From Dromiciops gliroides (lineage: Eukaryota; Chordata; Mammalia; Microbiotheria; Microbiotheriidae), in the NCBI RefSeq assembly GCF_019393635.1, contig NC_057861.1, forward strand, positions 79,119,327 through 79,183,326: 64,000 nucleotides of DNA. Direction: 5' to 3'. The position numbers and the translations under genes were made by a program. Under the pieces are notes generated by a model, which was given only the letters and a program-made list of their open reading frames with translations, had not been told where the DNA came from and did not search any database. Positions 1 to 22,300 of this stretch are shown here, piece after piece. Positions within the stretch are counted from its first letter, which is position 1, and every line of letters starts with the position of its first letter.

Positions 1-340
1 TTCTGGGATCCCTAAATTGCTTGGGTAGGGGACCCTCAACAGGTAGGTCAAATGTAAGGAATCCCCAATGAATATCATCTCCTGAAAGTTAAGAGGGAGG
101 GGGAAAAAATCACTGCCTATTTCTGGAGCTCGGAAGCCCGTACACTAACTCCTCCCCAGCACAGCTTAGACACGCCCGCACCTGTTGCCACACCTGGCCT
201 TGGTAGGAGTCAGGGTGAATCTCAGCAGGTGCAGGCCCTGAGGTGGACAGATTTCACACACCTGTGAGTTCCTGTCAGTGTTTGTCTTAGGGGGTGGGGA
301 AGGAGGGCAGCACACCAAGACTGCTGCCTCAGGGCTTGAT
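1..340 (+). other. Upstream flank of MROH6
   Basis: This is non-repetitive sequence before the MROH6 start. It presumably holds the promoter or 5' UTR. I see no clear TATA box, no CpG island and no convincing upstream splice donor. Confidence 0.3.
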
Positions 341-11133
<10,793 letters not shown>

Positions 11134-12130
11134 GCTGCTTCCTAGCTCTGTTTTGAAGAGTACTTGCTCAGCCAAAGAAGCAAGGTCCCTTGCTCTTGCC
11201 CAGACCTCACTTGGGTATTCACAACCCAGGCATGGAGATGGATTCCTTAAACCCTTCCTAGGGGAGAACCTTCCTATCTACCTGGGAGCCTGTTCCTAGG
11301 TGAAAGGTGGAGCCCCTGGACACTTCTCTTTGGTGTGACATCTTTAGGATGGTCACAGCCAGTTTAGGGATCTCTCAGATTTTCTCATTTTTACTTCCTG
11401 GCCCCATAAGATCATGTAAGCCAGGAACCCATCACCCCTTAATGCATCCAGCCTGTGGACCAAACTGTATATGTCAAACACTCTCCAGGGGAAGTGGATA
11501 TTCCCTCTCTCTACCTCCCTCATTCCCCAAATGGAAAGGTTTCTCCTACCTGTTACTGATGGGTCATCCCACCTGGCTCTGAGATGTGGGTGGGGATCCC
11601 AAAGAGAAGGCATAAGGGTATCCCCTCCCTCTTTAGTGAAGAGAAGGCTGGAGACAAGGGTGTGTAGATACAGGGAAGCCAAATGCTACCTCATCTCCCA
11701 ACCCCTCAATACCTCCCGTACCCTAACCCTTGTCTTCTGTCCTACTCCTTTCAAAAGTGGTCTGTAGGACATGGCAGTAAGACTGAGAAGAAAGAGAAAG
11801 ACCTGGGCTCTGCCATAACTAGCAGCATGACCTTTGTCACTTGTCCCCTTGGATCCCTCCTTTGTTAAATGGAGAGAAGCAATAGAAAAAATGAGCTCCC
11901 CTCCCTCCTCAGTAACAGGCTCTCTCAGCCTGGGGCATCAGTGACCCAGACCAGAGAGGGCTCCCAGCATGAGCCAAGCACAGGGGCACAATCAGGAGGG
12001 CAAGCTAGCTTTCCCTCTGGTCTCCAGCACTTTATAATAGATAGAGTCTTTTTATGCACTGATTGATAGGATTTAGATATGTTTTATTTCTCTGCTGATG
12101 TGTCCTAGCTATTAAAAGTGTAAGCTCTTT
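11134..12130 (+). other. MROH6: Probable MROH6 3' untranslated region
   Basis: This is largely non-repetitive sequence directly after the MROH6 stop. An ATTAAA near 12111 is a possible polyadenylation signal but falls at the edge of an L2-like fragment, so the 3' end is uncertain. The neighbouring gene's last exon, on the other strand, is about 7 kb away, so the transcripts probably do not overlap. Confidence 0.4.
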
Positions 12131-12629
12131 GAAGGCAGGGGCTCCCTCTTATTCATTTGTGCCCCCACCCCTCCACTTCAGTGCTAAGCATGGTTTTTCC
12201 CCTTCCTCAGTAAAATAAGAATACTTCCATTCCTTTTCTCATGGGGTTGTTGGGAGGAAAGCACCCTGTAAGTCCTAAATGGATAGCAATGGGAGTTGCA
12301 GCTGATTTTATTATTATATGATAAATAGATGTCTGTTGAATGAATGAAGAATAGAAGAGTACATAAAACAAGTAAGAGACAGGGGGCTCAGGGCCAGGCA
12401 GCATCAGGACCTGAATGTGCCTTCTCACCATGGCCGTTTTCCACCCTCCTATCTTACAAGTACCTCCCTGCAGCTTTCTCCCCAACCCTCCTACCCCCAT
12501 TTCCCCCAACTTTACACCTCTTGGAGGAACCTATTGCTCTGGGAACCGAATGTCAGATCTATAGCTACTACTTCTGAAAAGGGTGTCAGTTAACTGCCCT
12601 ACTGTTCCCCTTAGCAACCTTGTGCCTTC

Positions 12630-12815
12630 CCAGACCAAAACATCCTTCTGTGGCCACCACTTCCTTGCTTATGATATCTCTCCCTATAAAATATAAACTC
12701 CTGGAGGGCAGGTCCTGTTTCACTTTTGTATTTGTATGTCCAGTAAGGCACTTAGTGCCTTACACATCATGCATAATAAATACTTTTTCATTCATTCATT
12801 CAATGTAGTAAAGAT
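12630..12815 (+). repeat. L2 3' end fragment
   Basis: ataaactcctggagggcagg, then aataaatactttttcattca: the typical L2 3' terminus in plus orientation. Confidence 0.7.
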
Positions 12816-14060
12816 CTGAGTGGGTGGACCAAAGGGAGCTGGGAGATTCTATAAAGAGATTACAAAGTTCAGGAAATCGAGGGCAATTATTTTTCAGTTA
12901 CAGATTAAATGAGAGTTTTGATCCTGTGTATAAAAGTAGGGAGGGAAGTAGAAAGTACACTGGACCTGTCAGGTAAGGATTAGGCATAAGGCTAGGCATC
13001 CTCCACAGTTAAAAGGACTGTTGTGAAGATCAAATGAGATATTTGTAAATCTCTTAGCACAGTGTCTGACATATAACAGCTGCTATAAAAATGCTTATTC
13101 CTCCCCCACCTGAAATTTGCTTCAGTAAAATAGCTTAGGTAGCCTTCCTGTCTCATTTCCCATTAGGATTCTCAGCTTCATCTCCACTCCTTGGGACCTG
13201 CAAAGAAACACTCACATAGTTTAAAATACATTTGCTATGGAGGAGCTACACTGTTGCATCGCAGCCTTCCTGCCACTAGGCTGTTCAACAATGGAGTTAC
13301 GATCAGGAGCTGTCTAGACTTTCTCCTTGGATTCTCTACCCAGCAGTGGAGCAATATCTCTACTTCTCTGCCTTGACTCTGAAAGGTTTCCTCTAGTGTC
13401 ATTTCTAGCATCTAATCTATTCATCCTCTTCCCAATCCCTCCATGATAGTTTTTCTCAAGTTCCCTTGTCTTTATGCTTTATTTAACATAGTTGGGGCTA
13501 GAGAAATAAGTTTAAAATAAACAGTAGGTGTTAAATTGGATTTATTGGCTTCTAGATGGGCAAGTAACTTCCCTATTCCAAGGGGAAATAGTTTGCTTAA
13601 AAACCTTTGAATGGAAATGAGTAACCTCTTGCCAAAGGTTCAATGCTGATGACATATGGATACAGATGCCATATATCTGGGAGGATCTAAGCAAATGCAT
13701 ACTTCTTCCTCCACATTACTGATTTTTAAAAACCGTCTTTTGTCTTCTCATTGCTCTGTCACTCTAGTCTAAAGAGCAGAAAGGGTAGCTAGACCTTTTA
13801 AGGGTTGGCTGTTGGGTTCTAGAGATCGGTGCAACTTGATACTCAAATGGATCTATGATTTCATGAATTTGGGAATTCTCCCCAAAGAGGCAGATTGAAC
13901 TTATTGACACCTGCTTATCCTGTGTGAGATGTCCATGTCATTCCAAAAGTTCACCCCAAGGGTCTGCCCAATGTGCTGGAGGCCTTTCTCAATTTCTTAT
14001 TACATTGCAAAGGGACCAGCAATTGTCCACTTGCTGTTCCTTGTTCTTTCCACGTGACCA
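12816..14060. other. Intergenic stretch, mostly unassigned
   Basis: A MIR fragment (about 13015-13100, ttgtgaagatcaaatgag) is recognisable. The rest shows no gene, RNA or clear repeat to me. Confidence 0.4.
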
Positions 14061-14066
14061 GCCTAG

Positions 14067-14068
<2 letters not shown>

Positions 14069-14124
<56 letters not shown>
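14069..14124 (+). repeat. (TC)n tract at the tail of a SINE
   Basis: A run of 28 TC units directly abuts the 3' end of the minus-strand SINE at 14125-14255, replacing the expected poly(T). Confidence 0.95.
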
Positions 14125-14126
<2 letters not shown>

Positions 14127-14255
14127 CAATAAGGGTTAAGTGACTTGCCCAGGGTCACACAGCTAGTAAGTGTCAAGTGTCTGAGGCCGAATTTGAACTC
14201 GGGTCCTCCTGAATCCAGGGCCAGTGCTTTATCCACTGCACCACCTAGCTTCCCT
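14125..14255 (-). mobile_element. CORE-SINE with (GA)n tail
   Basis: Minus-strand SINE from ggcaataagggttaag to ccacctagct. On its own strand the A-tail is a (GA)n repeat. Confidence 0.9.
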
Positions 14256-14940
14256 CCATCATACAGTTCTTGCCCACATCCTTTTCTGCCATTCTTGAAA
14301 GTTCCTTGTATGTTGCAGCATGCTCATACCCATCATGTACTTCTTCATTATTGCCCTCTGTGTGACACTAATTTTTAATTCTTTGGAGACAAGTGCATTC
14401 CATGTCTCACTGCCATTTAGTAATACTAGTAGAATGTTAGCATTGAAAGACAAGCCTTTGTTTTTCTGGGAAGCTTATGGTCAGCAAAGGAGCATTCCAG
14501 AGAAGCTATCAAATTCTCTCTCTTCCTCCTCCTCCTCCTATTTATTGTCCATATGTACTGTGTAGCCTAGATTTATATATTGTTGGACAAGCCAAAATGG
14601 CGTTTAGCTAAATGCAGATTGAAATCCAAACAATAGCTATTCTTCATCCACTTGGTCTTCCTTATGTGAATGGATGGACTGAACTCTTTTGAATGATCAT
14701 AGATTTCTTCCAGTGAGCTTGATGAAATAAGCACCATTATCTCTGCAAATGGGAGCATCCAAAGGACCTAGACATATACAGGAAATCCCTCTTTGAATTA
14801 GACTCTGGCAGAGCTCCTTCATTACAGTGGTGAATACCTTTAAGGAACATACATCTTTCCTGTTCTGTGATTCACCTGATGTTTATTATCAGAAGGTGGT
14901 TGAATAAGGTTATTTCTGTTGTTATATCTTCAAGGAATCT
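14256..14940 (-). mobile_element. RTE-type LINE remnant
   Basis: The reverse strand encodes NGSETWNALVSKELKISVTQ, which resembles the C-terminal end of RTE/BovB-type reverse transcriptases (xxETW...ISVTQRAM pattern). It contains stops and frameshifts. Confidence 0.55.
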
Positions 14941-14946
14941 TGAATA

Positions 14947-15035
14947 TTTTTTTTTGGGGGGGTGAGACAATTGGGGTTAAGTGACTTGCCCAGGGTCACA
15001 CAGCTAGTAAGTGTCAAGTGTCTGAAGTCAGTTGA
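14947..15035 (-). mobile_element. Truncated CORE-SINE
   Basis: Minus-strand tail and CORE half only (gacaattggggttaagtgac to ctgaagtca). The tRNA-derived head is missing. Confidence 0.85.
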
Positions 15036-15139
15036 AGTAACTTAATTCTGAACTATTTAAATGATTGAAAATAAAAATGATAAAATTAGTAGACAAAATT
15101 AATAACATCTATACCAACTATAATAATTTCTTCTAATTT

Positions 15140-15520
15140 TAAACAATGTATTTTTTTCTTTTCTTTTTAAAAATACATTTTGATGTCTTTTATTTTTATG
15201 TCATTTCAGTTTTTCCCTCTACCTCTTGCCCTCTCCATTCCATATTGACAAAAGACCTTTTTTAGAATACAAAAGAAAAAGAAGAGGGCCAAACAGTCAA
15301 ACCAATCAATACATTGAGAAATTCTGACAATATAAGCAATATTCCACATCTCCCACCTCTGCAAAGGAGTAGGGGAGGTATCTTCTCATATCTCTTCTTT
15401 GGGGCCAAGCTTGTTCTTTGTACATTTTGTAATACTCTTTTTTTTTTGGTAATATTCATTTTTGATTGTCTTGTGCTAGTTGTTCTTTCCATTTACTAAT
15501 CAATGTAAGTTAATTCCCAT
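15140..15520 (-). mobile_element. L1-type LINE 3' fragment
   Basis: Shares ggggaggtatcttctcatat and cttctttggggccaag with the L1 fragments at 8.7 kb and 39.4 kb. Confidence 0.6.
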
Positions 15521-16275
15521 TAGAAGGAGACAAAAAACAAACAAACAAACCAGAAAGTGTCTTAATCATTAAACATACAACTCATTTGGCAGAGAGACAT
15601 AGCTACCAAATATCACACCAGGTTAGAATAGAAACCCATTTGTGAAATCTTACAAAGAAGGCAGATAGATAATTATAAGCATTATTGTCTCACAAAGCAG
15701 AGGGAATCAGTGTAGACTAAAACAAGTTTAAGGAAAGGGTGGCAAGATAGCCAACTTAGCAATCATTCCAAAGACATTTAAGGATGAAAATAAAAGAACT
15801 ATAAACAGAAGAAAAATGAAAAAGATACGCGAATGGAATTTTACATAGTAAGCTTTATAGTCTCAGCTTCTAAGTTAAGGGAGTCAGGAGATAGGAATAT
15901 GAGAGAAATCTTAGAAACCTGTTGTCTGTCCTTAGCGTGAGCGGACATATGGAAAAAAGTTCCTGGGAGAAGTGGTCTTGAGCCAAATAAGAAGGAAATT
16001 GTGTAGGTGAATTATAGACTACTGGACTAATGAACTTAGAGAATGAATTTGAAGAAGCAACTACCCCCAATATGTTCTGTATACAATCATTTGTACATAG
16101 TTGTTTGTATGCCATTGCCCCACTTAAGTGCGAGCTCTTTGCTGCAGTGTTAGTCATAAAATGTCAAAAAGCCCCAGTCACTCAGCCATTCAGTTAAAAC
16201 TTATCATGCCAGGCCATGCTAAGTGGTTAGGGATATTAAAAAAGGCCCCCTTCCCCCACCAAAAAAAGTCCCTGC
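15521..16275. other. Unassigned intergenic stretch
   Basis: I see no gene or confidently named repeat here. Confidence 0.3.
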
Positions 16276-16840
16276 TTGCCTCTGAAGCTGAGATGCAAAA
16301 AAGTACGGATCAATTCTCTGCTACTTGTGCTAATTTGGGCCTAACAATTAACACCAAGAAAACACAAGTACTCCCTTAGCCAGTACCACACCATCCATAT
16401 GTGGAACCATTAATTACAGCAAATGGAGAAGTTTTGAATACTGTGGATAAATTCACTTACATTGGCAATATACTCTCCAGGGATGTACATGTTGATAATG
16501 AGGTTGATGCACACATTGCCAGAGCTAGTACAGTGTCTGGGAGGCTCCAAAGGAAAAGTGTGGGAGAGAAGAGGTGTTAGATTGAAGACCAAACTGAAGG
16601 TCTACAGAGACATTGGGCTAATGTCATTGTTGTATGCCTGTGAAACCTGGACAATATTCTAGAGCCATGTCAGGAAACTGAATCACTTCCACTGGAATTG
16701 TCTTAGGAAGATTCTGAAGATCACTTGGTACTGGACACTGAGGTCCTTTCTTGAACTAAACTGCCAAGCATTCAAACTCTACTGCAGAGAGCCCTACTCC
16801 AATGGGCTGGCCATGTTCGAATGCCAAATGTATGCTGGGC
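16276..16840 (+). mobile_element. RTE-type LINE reverse transcriptase remnant
   Basis: Across frameshifts it encodes LTINTKKTQVL, FTYLGNILSRDVHVDNEVD, RLKTKLKVYRDIGLMSLLYA and CETWT, the YLG...LLY.CETW series of the RTE clade C-terminal region. Inactive. Confidence 0.75.

Positions 16841-16841
<1 letters not shown>

Positions 16842-16882
<41 letters not shown>
16842..16882 (+). repeat. (AC)n microsatellite ending the RTE remnant
   Basis: About 20 AC units. Confidence 0.97.
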
Positions 16883-16884
<2 letters not shown>

Positions 16885-17339
16885 TGGACTAACTCAGTGA
16901 TTTATAATCCTTCATCCACTAGGTTTCTTGTTCATGTTCTTTTGTTTGTCTTCCTTAGTGGATCCATTCCATGTGCTAAAGGTGCTTCTTCTTTGGCTCT
17001 TTTTGGAGGCTGCCACTGTAATGCTAGAGCTCATATTCTGTCCTGGTCCTATGGGATTTGCCTACCTCATTTTCTTGTCATGTATGTTCTTGGTGATGTT
17101 GTAGTATTCTATGAAATGCAGAATTTTCTGGCCTAACTCATCCTTTTGTATTTGAAAAACAAACCAGAAATCCTTGCAGCTATTTCATCTCAATAGTATT
17201 TCCTTCAAGTCCTCTTTGCTGCTGAGAAAACAAAAATTATGCCAGTTGACACATAAGGATCCTGGTTGTAGATCCGAAAGGGAACTTAGCAGTCATCTGG
17301 TCCACACCTTCATTTTACAGATGAGGAAATTGAGGCCAC

Positions 17340-17700
17340 AGAGGTTAACAGTCAATCAACAGCATTTATTATTTACTTATTATATTCCAGGCCCTATGCT
17401 AAGCATTGGGGTACAAAGATAAAAGTGAAACCATGCCTGCTCTAGGAGTTTGCATTCCAAGCAGATAAACAATATGCAAATATTATCCATGCAAAGCTGA
17501 TACAAGCTAATCTTGGAATTAAAAGAGGTGGAAGTCACTAGTGAAGTCAAATCATCTAGCATTTATTAAATGAACAACATTTATCACGTACCTAGTATGT
17601 GCCAGGCACTGTGCTAAGCAATGGGGATTAAAAAAAGAGACAGGTCTTGCCCTCAGGGAGTTTACAGTCTAATGGAATGGGCAAACTAAAAAAAGAATCC
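17340..17700 (-). repeat. Two overlapping L2-like fragments
   Basis: cagcatttattatttactta with ccaggccctatgctaagcat, then tatgtgccaggcactgtgct: the reverse of L2 3' ends. A small MIR-like piece precedes them. Confidence 0.6.
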
Positions 17701-17880
17701 CACAATAAAGAGCTATTATGAAGACAGGGAAGCTCTACACAAATGTAGAAGTGAATGACTTGAAATTATCTACTAGAAATCTTTTTAAAAAATGTAACTT
17801 GAATATGTCTGACAAGAATTCCTAGATGTGTTAAAGAGTTGTTTTTTTTAAGAGCTAAAAAGTTTTAAAACCAAATGAGA

Positions 17881-18023
17881 AGGGGCAGCTAGGTGGTGCA
17901 GTGGGTAAAGCACTGGCCTTGGACCCAGGAGTACCTGAGTTCAAATCCAGCCTCAGACACTTGACACTAGCTGTGTGACCCTGGGCAAGTCACTTAACCC
18001 TCATTGCCCCTCCCCCCAAAAAA
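17881..18023 (+). mobile_element. First of two SINEs inserted at the same site
   Basis: Common SINE. The target sequence aaaccaaatgaga occurs before it (17868-17880) and after it (about 18024-18037). Confidence 0.93.
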
Positions 18024-18037
18024 AAACCCAAATGAGA

Positions 18038-18200
18038 GGGGGCAGCTTGGTGGTGCAGTGGATGAAGCACTGGCTCTGTATGCAGGAGGACCCGAGTTCA
18101 AATCTGGACTCAGGCACTTGACACTTACTAGCTGTGTGACCCTGGACAAGTCACTTAACCCTCATTGCCCCTCAAAAAGAAACAAACAAAAACCGCCCAG
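18038..18200 (+). mobile_element. Second SINE at the same target
   Basis: Common SINE followed by the third copy of the target (18201-18213). Confidence 0.93.
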
Positions 18201-18399
18201 AAACCAAATGAGAGCAGTAGAGGGAAAAAAATGGGAAAAGAATCAAGAGCAACGGAAAGAAAGATACAAAAAGAGAATTATTAGCTTAGAAAAAAGAGGC
18301 ATAAAACCATACTGGAGAAAAGAATTTAAATATTAGAGTTGACCAAATGGAAGTTGACTCCATGAGATATCAAGACATGGTTATACAATAGTGTCTAAA

Positions 18400-18995
18400 A
18401 ACTGATCTGGAAGGTTTAACTGACTGCAAGCTCAATGAGTCAGTAATGTGATGTGACAACTCAAAAGCTAAGGCCATCTTGGGCTGTATTAAGAGAGGTA
18501 TGGATTCCAGGAAGACGGAGGTAATAGTTTCACCTCTGCCTTAGTTACATTTCATCTGCTCTGAGCACCACAGTTTAAGAGCACTGATAAACTGGACAAT
18601 GTCCAGAGGAGAACAACCACAAGGGTAAAGGCTCGAGTCCATGTCACTTGAGGACCAGTTGAAGAAACTGGATATGAAAAGACACAAGGCTGTGCAAGTA
18701 TTTAAAGGGCTGCAAAGAAGGAATTGAATTTGTTCTGTTGACTACAGAGGGCAGAACTAGGAGCAGTGGACAGAGGTTGCAAACAGGTAAATTAAGGCTC
18801 GATGATAGAAAAAACTTCCTAATAACAAAGGCTGTCAAAAAGGGGAATGAGTTGCCTTGAGAGGTGGTAGATTGCCCTGCAATGGAGTCTTTAAGTAGAG
18901 CCTGGGTGATCACTTATCCAGTACATTACAATGTGGATGCGTTTTGGATGTGGATGGACTGGTTGGTCAGAGGAAGATCCAATGCTCAAATGTCA
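18400..18995 (-). repeat. CR1/L3-like LINE remnant
   Basis: Reverse-strand pattern of CR1-like 3' ends: aaaaaacttcctaataacaa, gggaatgagttgccttgaga, then a tggactggttggtcag ending. Located downstream of the GSDMD stop. Confidence 0.65.
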
Positions 18996-19098
18996 TGATC
19001 CTGTGATGTGAAATATGGCTGTCCCCTAATCTACTGGGCCTGGGGATGACATAGGGGGAGGGGGTACCAAATGGGTTGGGGAAAAGGGGGCTAGGTCA

Positions 19099-19344
19099 TC
19101 AGGCCTTAAGGAGAGCTTGCAGCATCACCAGACTTCCATACAGTGCACAAAGTGAGTGGCGAACACTGGGGTTCCAGGTAAATTGGAGTGCATCTCCTGA
19201 GAGCCATAGTCCACACTCTCCCAACAGGCCATATGTGAGAGTCAGCTCCTTATCCTGGTCTTGGACAAAGGACAGCAGCTCTGAAGGAAGGGAGAAAGTC
19301 CTCTCCTTGGTCTGATTGAAGTTCTCCTTTAGAATTCCCTTCAC
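19099..19344 (-). CDS. GSDMD: GSDMD last coding exon and stop
   Basis: Residues 405-485 and TGA at 19101-19099. It contains [10 protein letters not shown] and [11 protein letters not shown], matching human DECGLELGED and MCALYASLALL. No AATAAA is evident in the few hundred bases beyond the stop on the minus strand, where a CR1/L3-like remnant lies, so the 3' UTR end is not resolved. Confidence 0.94.
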   Translation of the reverse strand: MKGILKENFNQTKERTFSLPSELLSFVQDQDKELTLTYGLLGECGLWLSGDALQFTWNPSVRHSLCALYGSLVMLQALLKA

Positions 19345-22300
19345 CTATGGGAAATAGGAACAGACAGAATTCAGGGTCTCTGAGGAAGAGCATGGATAAT
19401 TTCTAGTTGTTCCGAGAAAGTCCCCTGAGAAACCAGGGTCCTGAGAGAACTTCTATACTGTACCTTTGAGGTCAGAACCCATCCCATGGAGTTCTGGGAA
19501 GCAGGGCAGAGGAGGGGGCAGGTCGTCCCCAGAACCGAAATTATCCCTTTCTAGATTGCTCTCCTTTCCCCATTTCTTATTCATTACTCTAGACTGACCA
19601 TTCCAAGGTTTCTGGGAAGGAGCAGCTTGGCTTACTTTGGGAAAGTAAACAGCTTTTCTTACCAATTCTACCTCCTGGGAGAGGATCTTTCCCTTCTTCT
19701 CCAGCAACTGGATCAGGAGCTGATGTTGGATGTCACTCAGGGCTGGGGACAAAGCAACCAACCAACAAATCAATCAATCAAATATTTCTTAAATGCCTTC
19801 CTAAGGGCTAGACTCTGCTAGGTTCTAGAGATAGAAAGACAAAAACGTAATGCTATAGCTCTCAAGTAGCTATAGTACTTGAGGGACATAGTACATACAT
19901 AAGTAAGTTTATAAACAAAAGATATAGAAGGTAAATGCAAAGCCATTTGCAGAGAGACAAACAGTTCTGGGGAATCAGGGAAGGCCTCATGTAGGAGGCA
20001 GTCCTGGAACGAAGCTCTGAAGGAAATTAGGGATTCTAAGAAGAGGAGCTGAGGAGGTAGGTGCTTTCTAGGTTCTGCAAAGTCACGGAGACAGGAAAAG
20101 AAATGCTATATACAAGGAACCGTAAGAATGTAGAGTGGGGGCACAGCTAGGTGGCACAGTGGATAAAGCACTGGCCCCGGATTCTGGAGGACCTGAGTTC
20201 AAATCCAGTCCCAGACACGTGAAACTTACTAGCTGTGTGACCCTGGGCAAGTCACTTAACTCTCATTGCCCCACCCCCCAAAAACAACAACAACAACAAC
20301 CCCAACAACAAACAAAAAAAGAATGTAGAGTGTGGGAAAGAGAGCAATAATGTATAGTAAGCCTGGAAAAAATCAGCTGAAGGCAGGTGTCAAAGGGCTT
20401 TAAAATGTTTAAAAGAGGAGTTTAAAGGGCAATGGAGGCCAGGGTCAGGAAGAACTGAGTTAAAATTCAGCCTCAGTCACTTGCCTTTTGGCCTCAGTTT
20501 CCTCAACTGTAAAATGGGGATAGCAATAGCACCTACCTCCCAGGGTTGTTGTGAGGATCAAATGAGATCATATTTGTAAAGTACCTGGCACATAGTAGGT
20601 ACTATTAAAATGCTAATTGATGATGAGGCTCCGGAGAGTGGAGCCACTGGAACTCCTTTTTGCAGGGGAATGCATGGTTAGACCTATGTTTTAGGAAACT
20701 TATTTTGGCATTCATGAGGAGGATGTATTAGGGGAGAGACTGCATTGTAAAATGTGTAAAGGGGGGTACTGTGTAATAAGACTTGAAAGATAAGTTGGAG
20801 CTAGGCTGTGAAGAACTTTGAATATCATCAAACAGAAGACTTTATATTTGATCTTAGAAGTCATAGGGAGGGATAGCTAGGTGGCTCAGTGGATAAAGCA
20901 CGGCCCTGGATTCAGGAGTACCTGAGTTCAAACAAATCCAGCCTCAGACACTTGACACTTACTAGCTGTGTGACTCTGGGCAAGTCACTTAACCCCCATT
21001 GCCCCGCCAAAAACCAAAAACCAAACAAAAAAAAGAAGTCATAGGGAGATGAGGTAAAAATGGCTACATGATATACACAGAAAGGGAGATACCATAGGCA
21101 AATTAGGAGAGCAAGGAATAGTTTACCTGTCAGATCTATGGAAAAGGGAAGAATTTATGACTGAACATGAGATAGAGAACATTATGAAATACAAAATGGA
21201 TAGTTTTGATTACATTAAATATAAAAGGTTTTGCACAAACAAAACCAAGATTAGAAGGAAAGCAGAAAGTTGAGAAACAATTTTTATGTCAGTGTTTCTG
21301 ATAAAAGCCTCATTTCTCAAATACATAGAAAACTGAGTCAAATTTACAAGAATACAAGTTATTCCCTGAATTGATTATGGTCAAAGGATATGAATAGGCA
21401 GTTTTCAGATGAAGAAATTAATTTTATCTATAGTTATATGAAAAAATGCTCTAAATCACTATTGGTTAGAGAAATGCAAATCAAAACAACTCTGAGGTAC
21501 CACCTCACACCTATCAGATTGGCTAATATGACAGAAAAGGAAAATTATAAATGTTGGAGATGTGGAAAAATTGAAACATTCATTGTTGGTGGAGTTGTGA
21601 ACTGATCCAAACATTCTGGAGAGTAATTTGGAACTATGCCCAAAGGCTATAAAACTGTGCATACCCTTTGACCCAGCAATACCACTACTAGGTCTATATC
21701 CCAAAGAGATCATAAAAAAGGAAAAAGGAACCACATGTACAAAAATACTTATAGCAGCTTTTTTGTGTGTGGTAGCAAAGAATTAGAAATTGAGATGCTC
21801 ATCAATTGGGGAATGGCTGAACAAGTTATGGTATATAAATGTGATAGAATATTATTGTGGTATAAGAAACAATGAGCAGGCAGATTTCAGAAAAATATGG
21901 ACTTACATGAAGGGATGCTGAGCAAAGTGAGCAGAACCAGAACATTGTACACAGTAATAGCAACGTAGTGCAATGATCAATTATGATAGACTTAGTTCTT
22001 CTCAGCAATACAATGATCAAAACCAGTTCCAAAAGGCTCATGATGGAAAATGCTCTCCACATCCAGAGAAAGAACTATGGAGTCTGAATGCATATCAAAG
22101 CATACTATCTTCACTATTTTTTGTTTGTTTTTTTCTTTCTCATGGTTTTTCCCTTTTGTTCTGATTCTTCTTTCACAACATGATTAATGTGGAAATATGT
22201 TTAATATGACTGTTAAATGTATTAGATTACTTGCTGTCTTGGGGAGGAAGAAAGGGAGAAAAATTTGGAACTCAAAATCTTATAAAAATGAATGTTGAAG

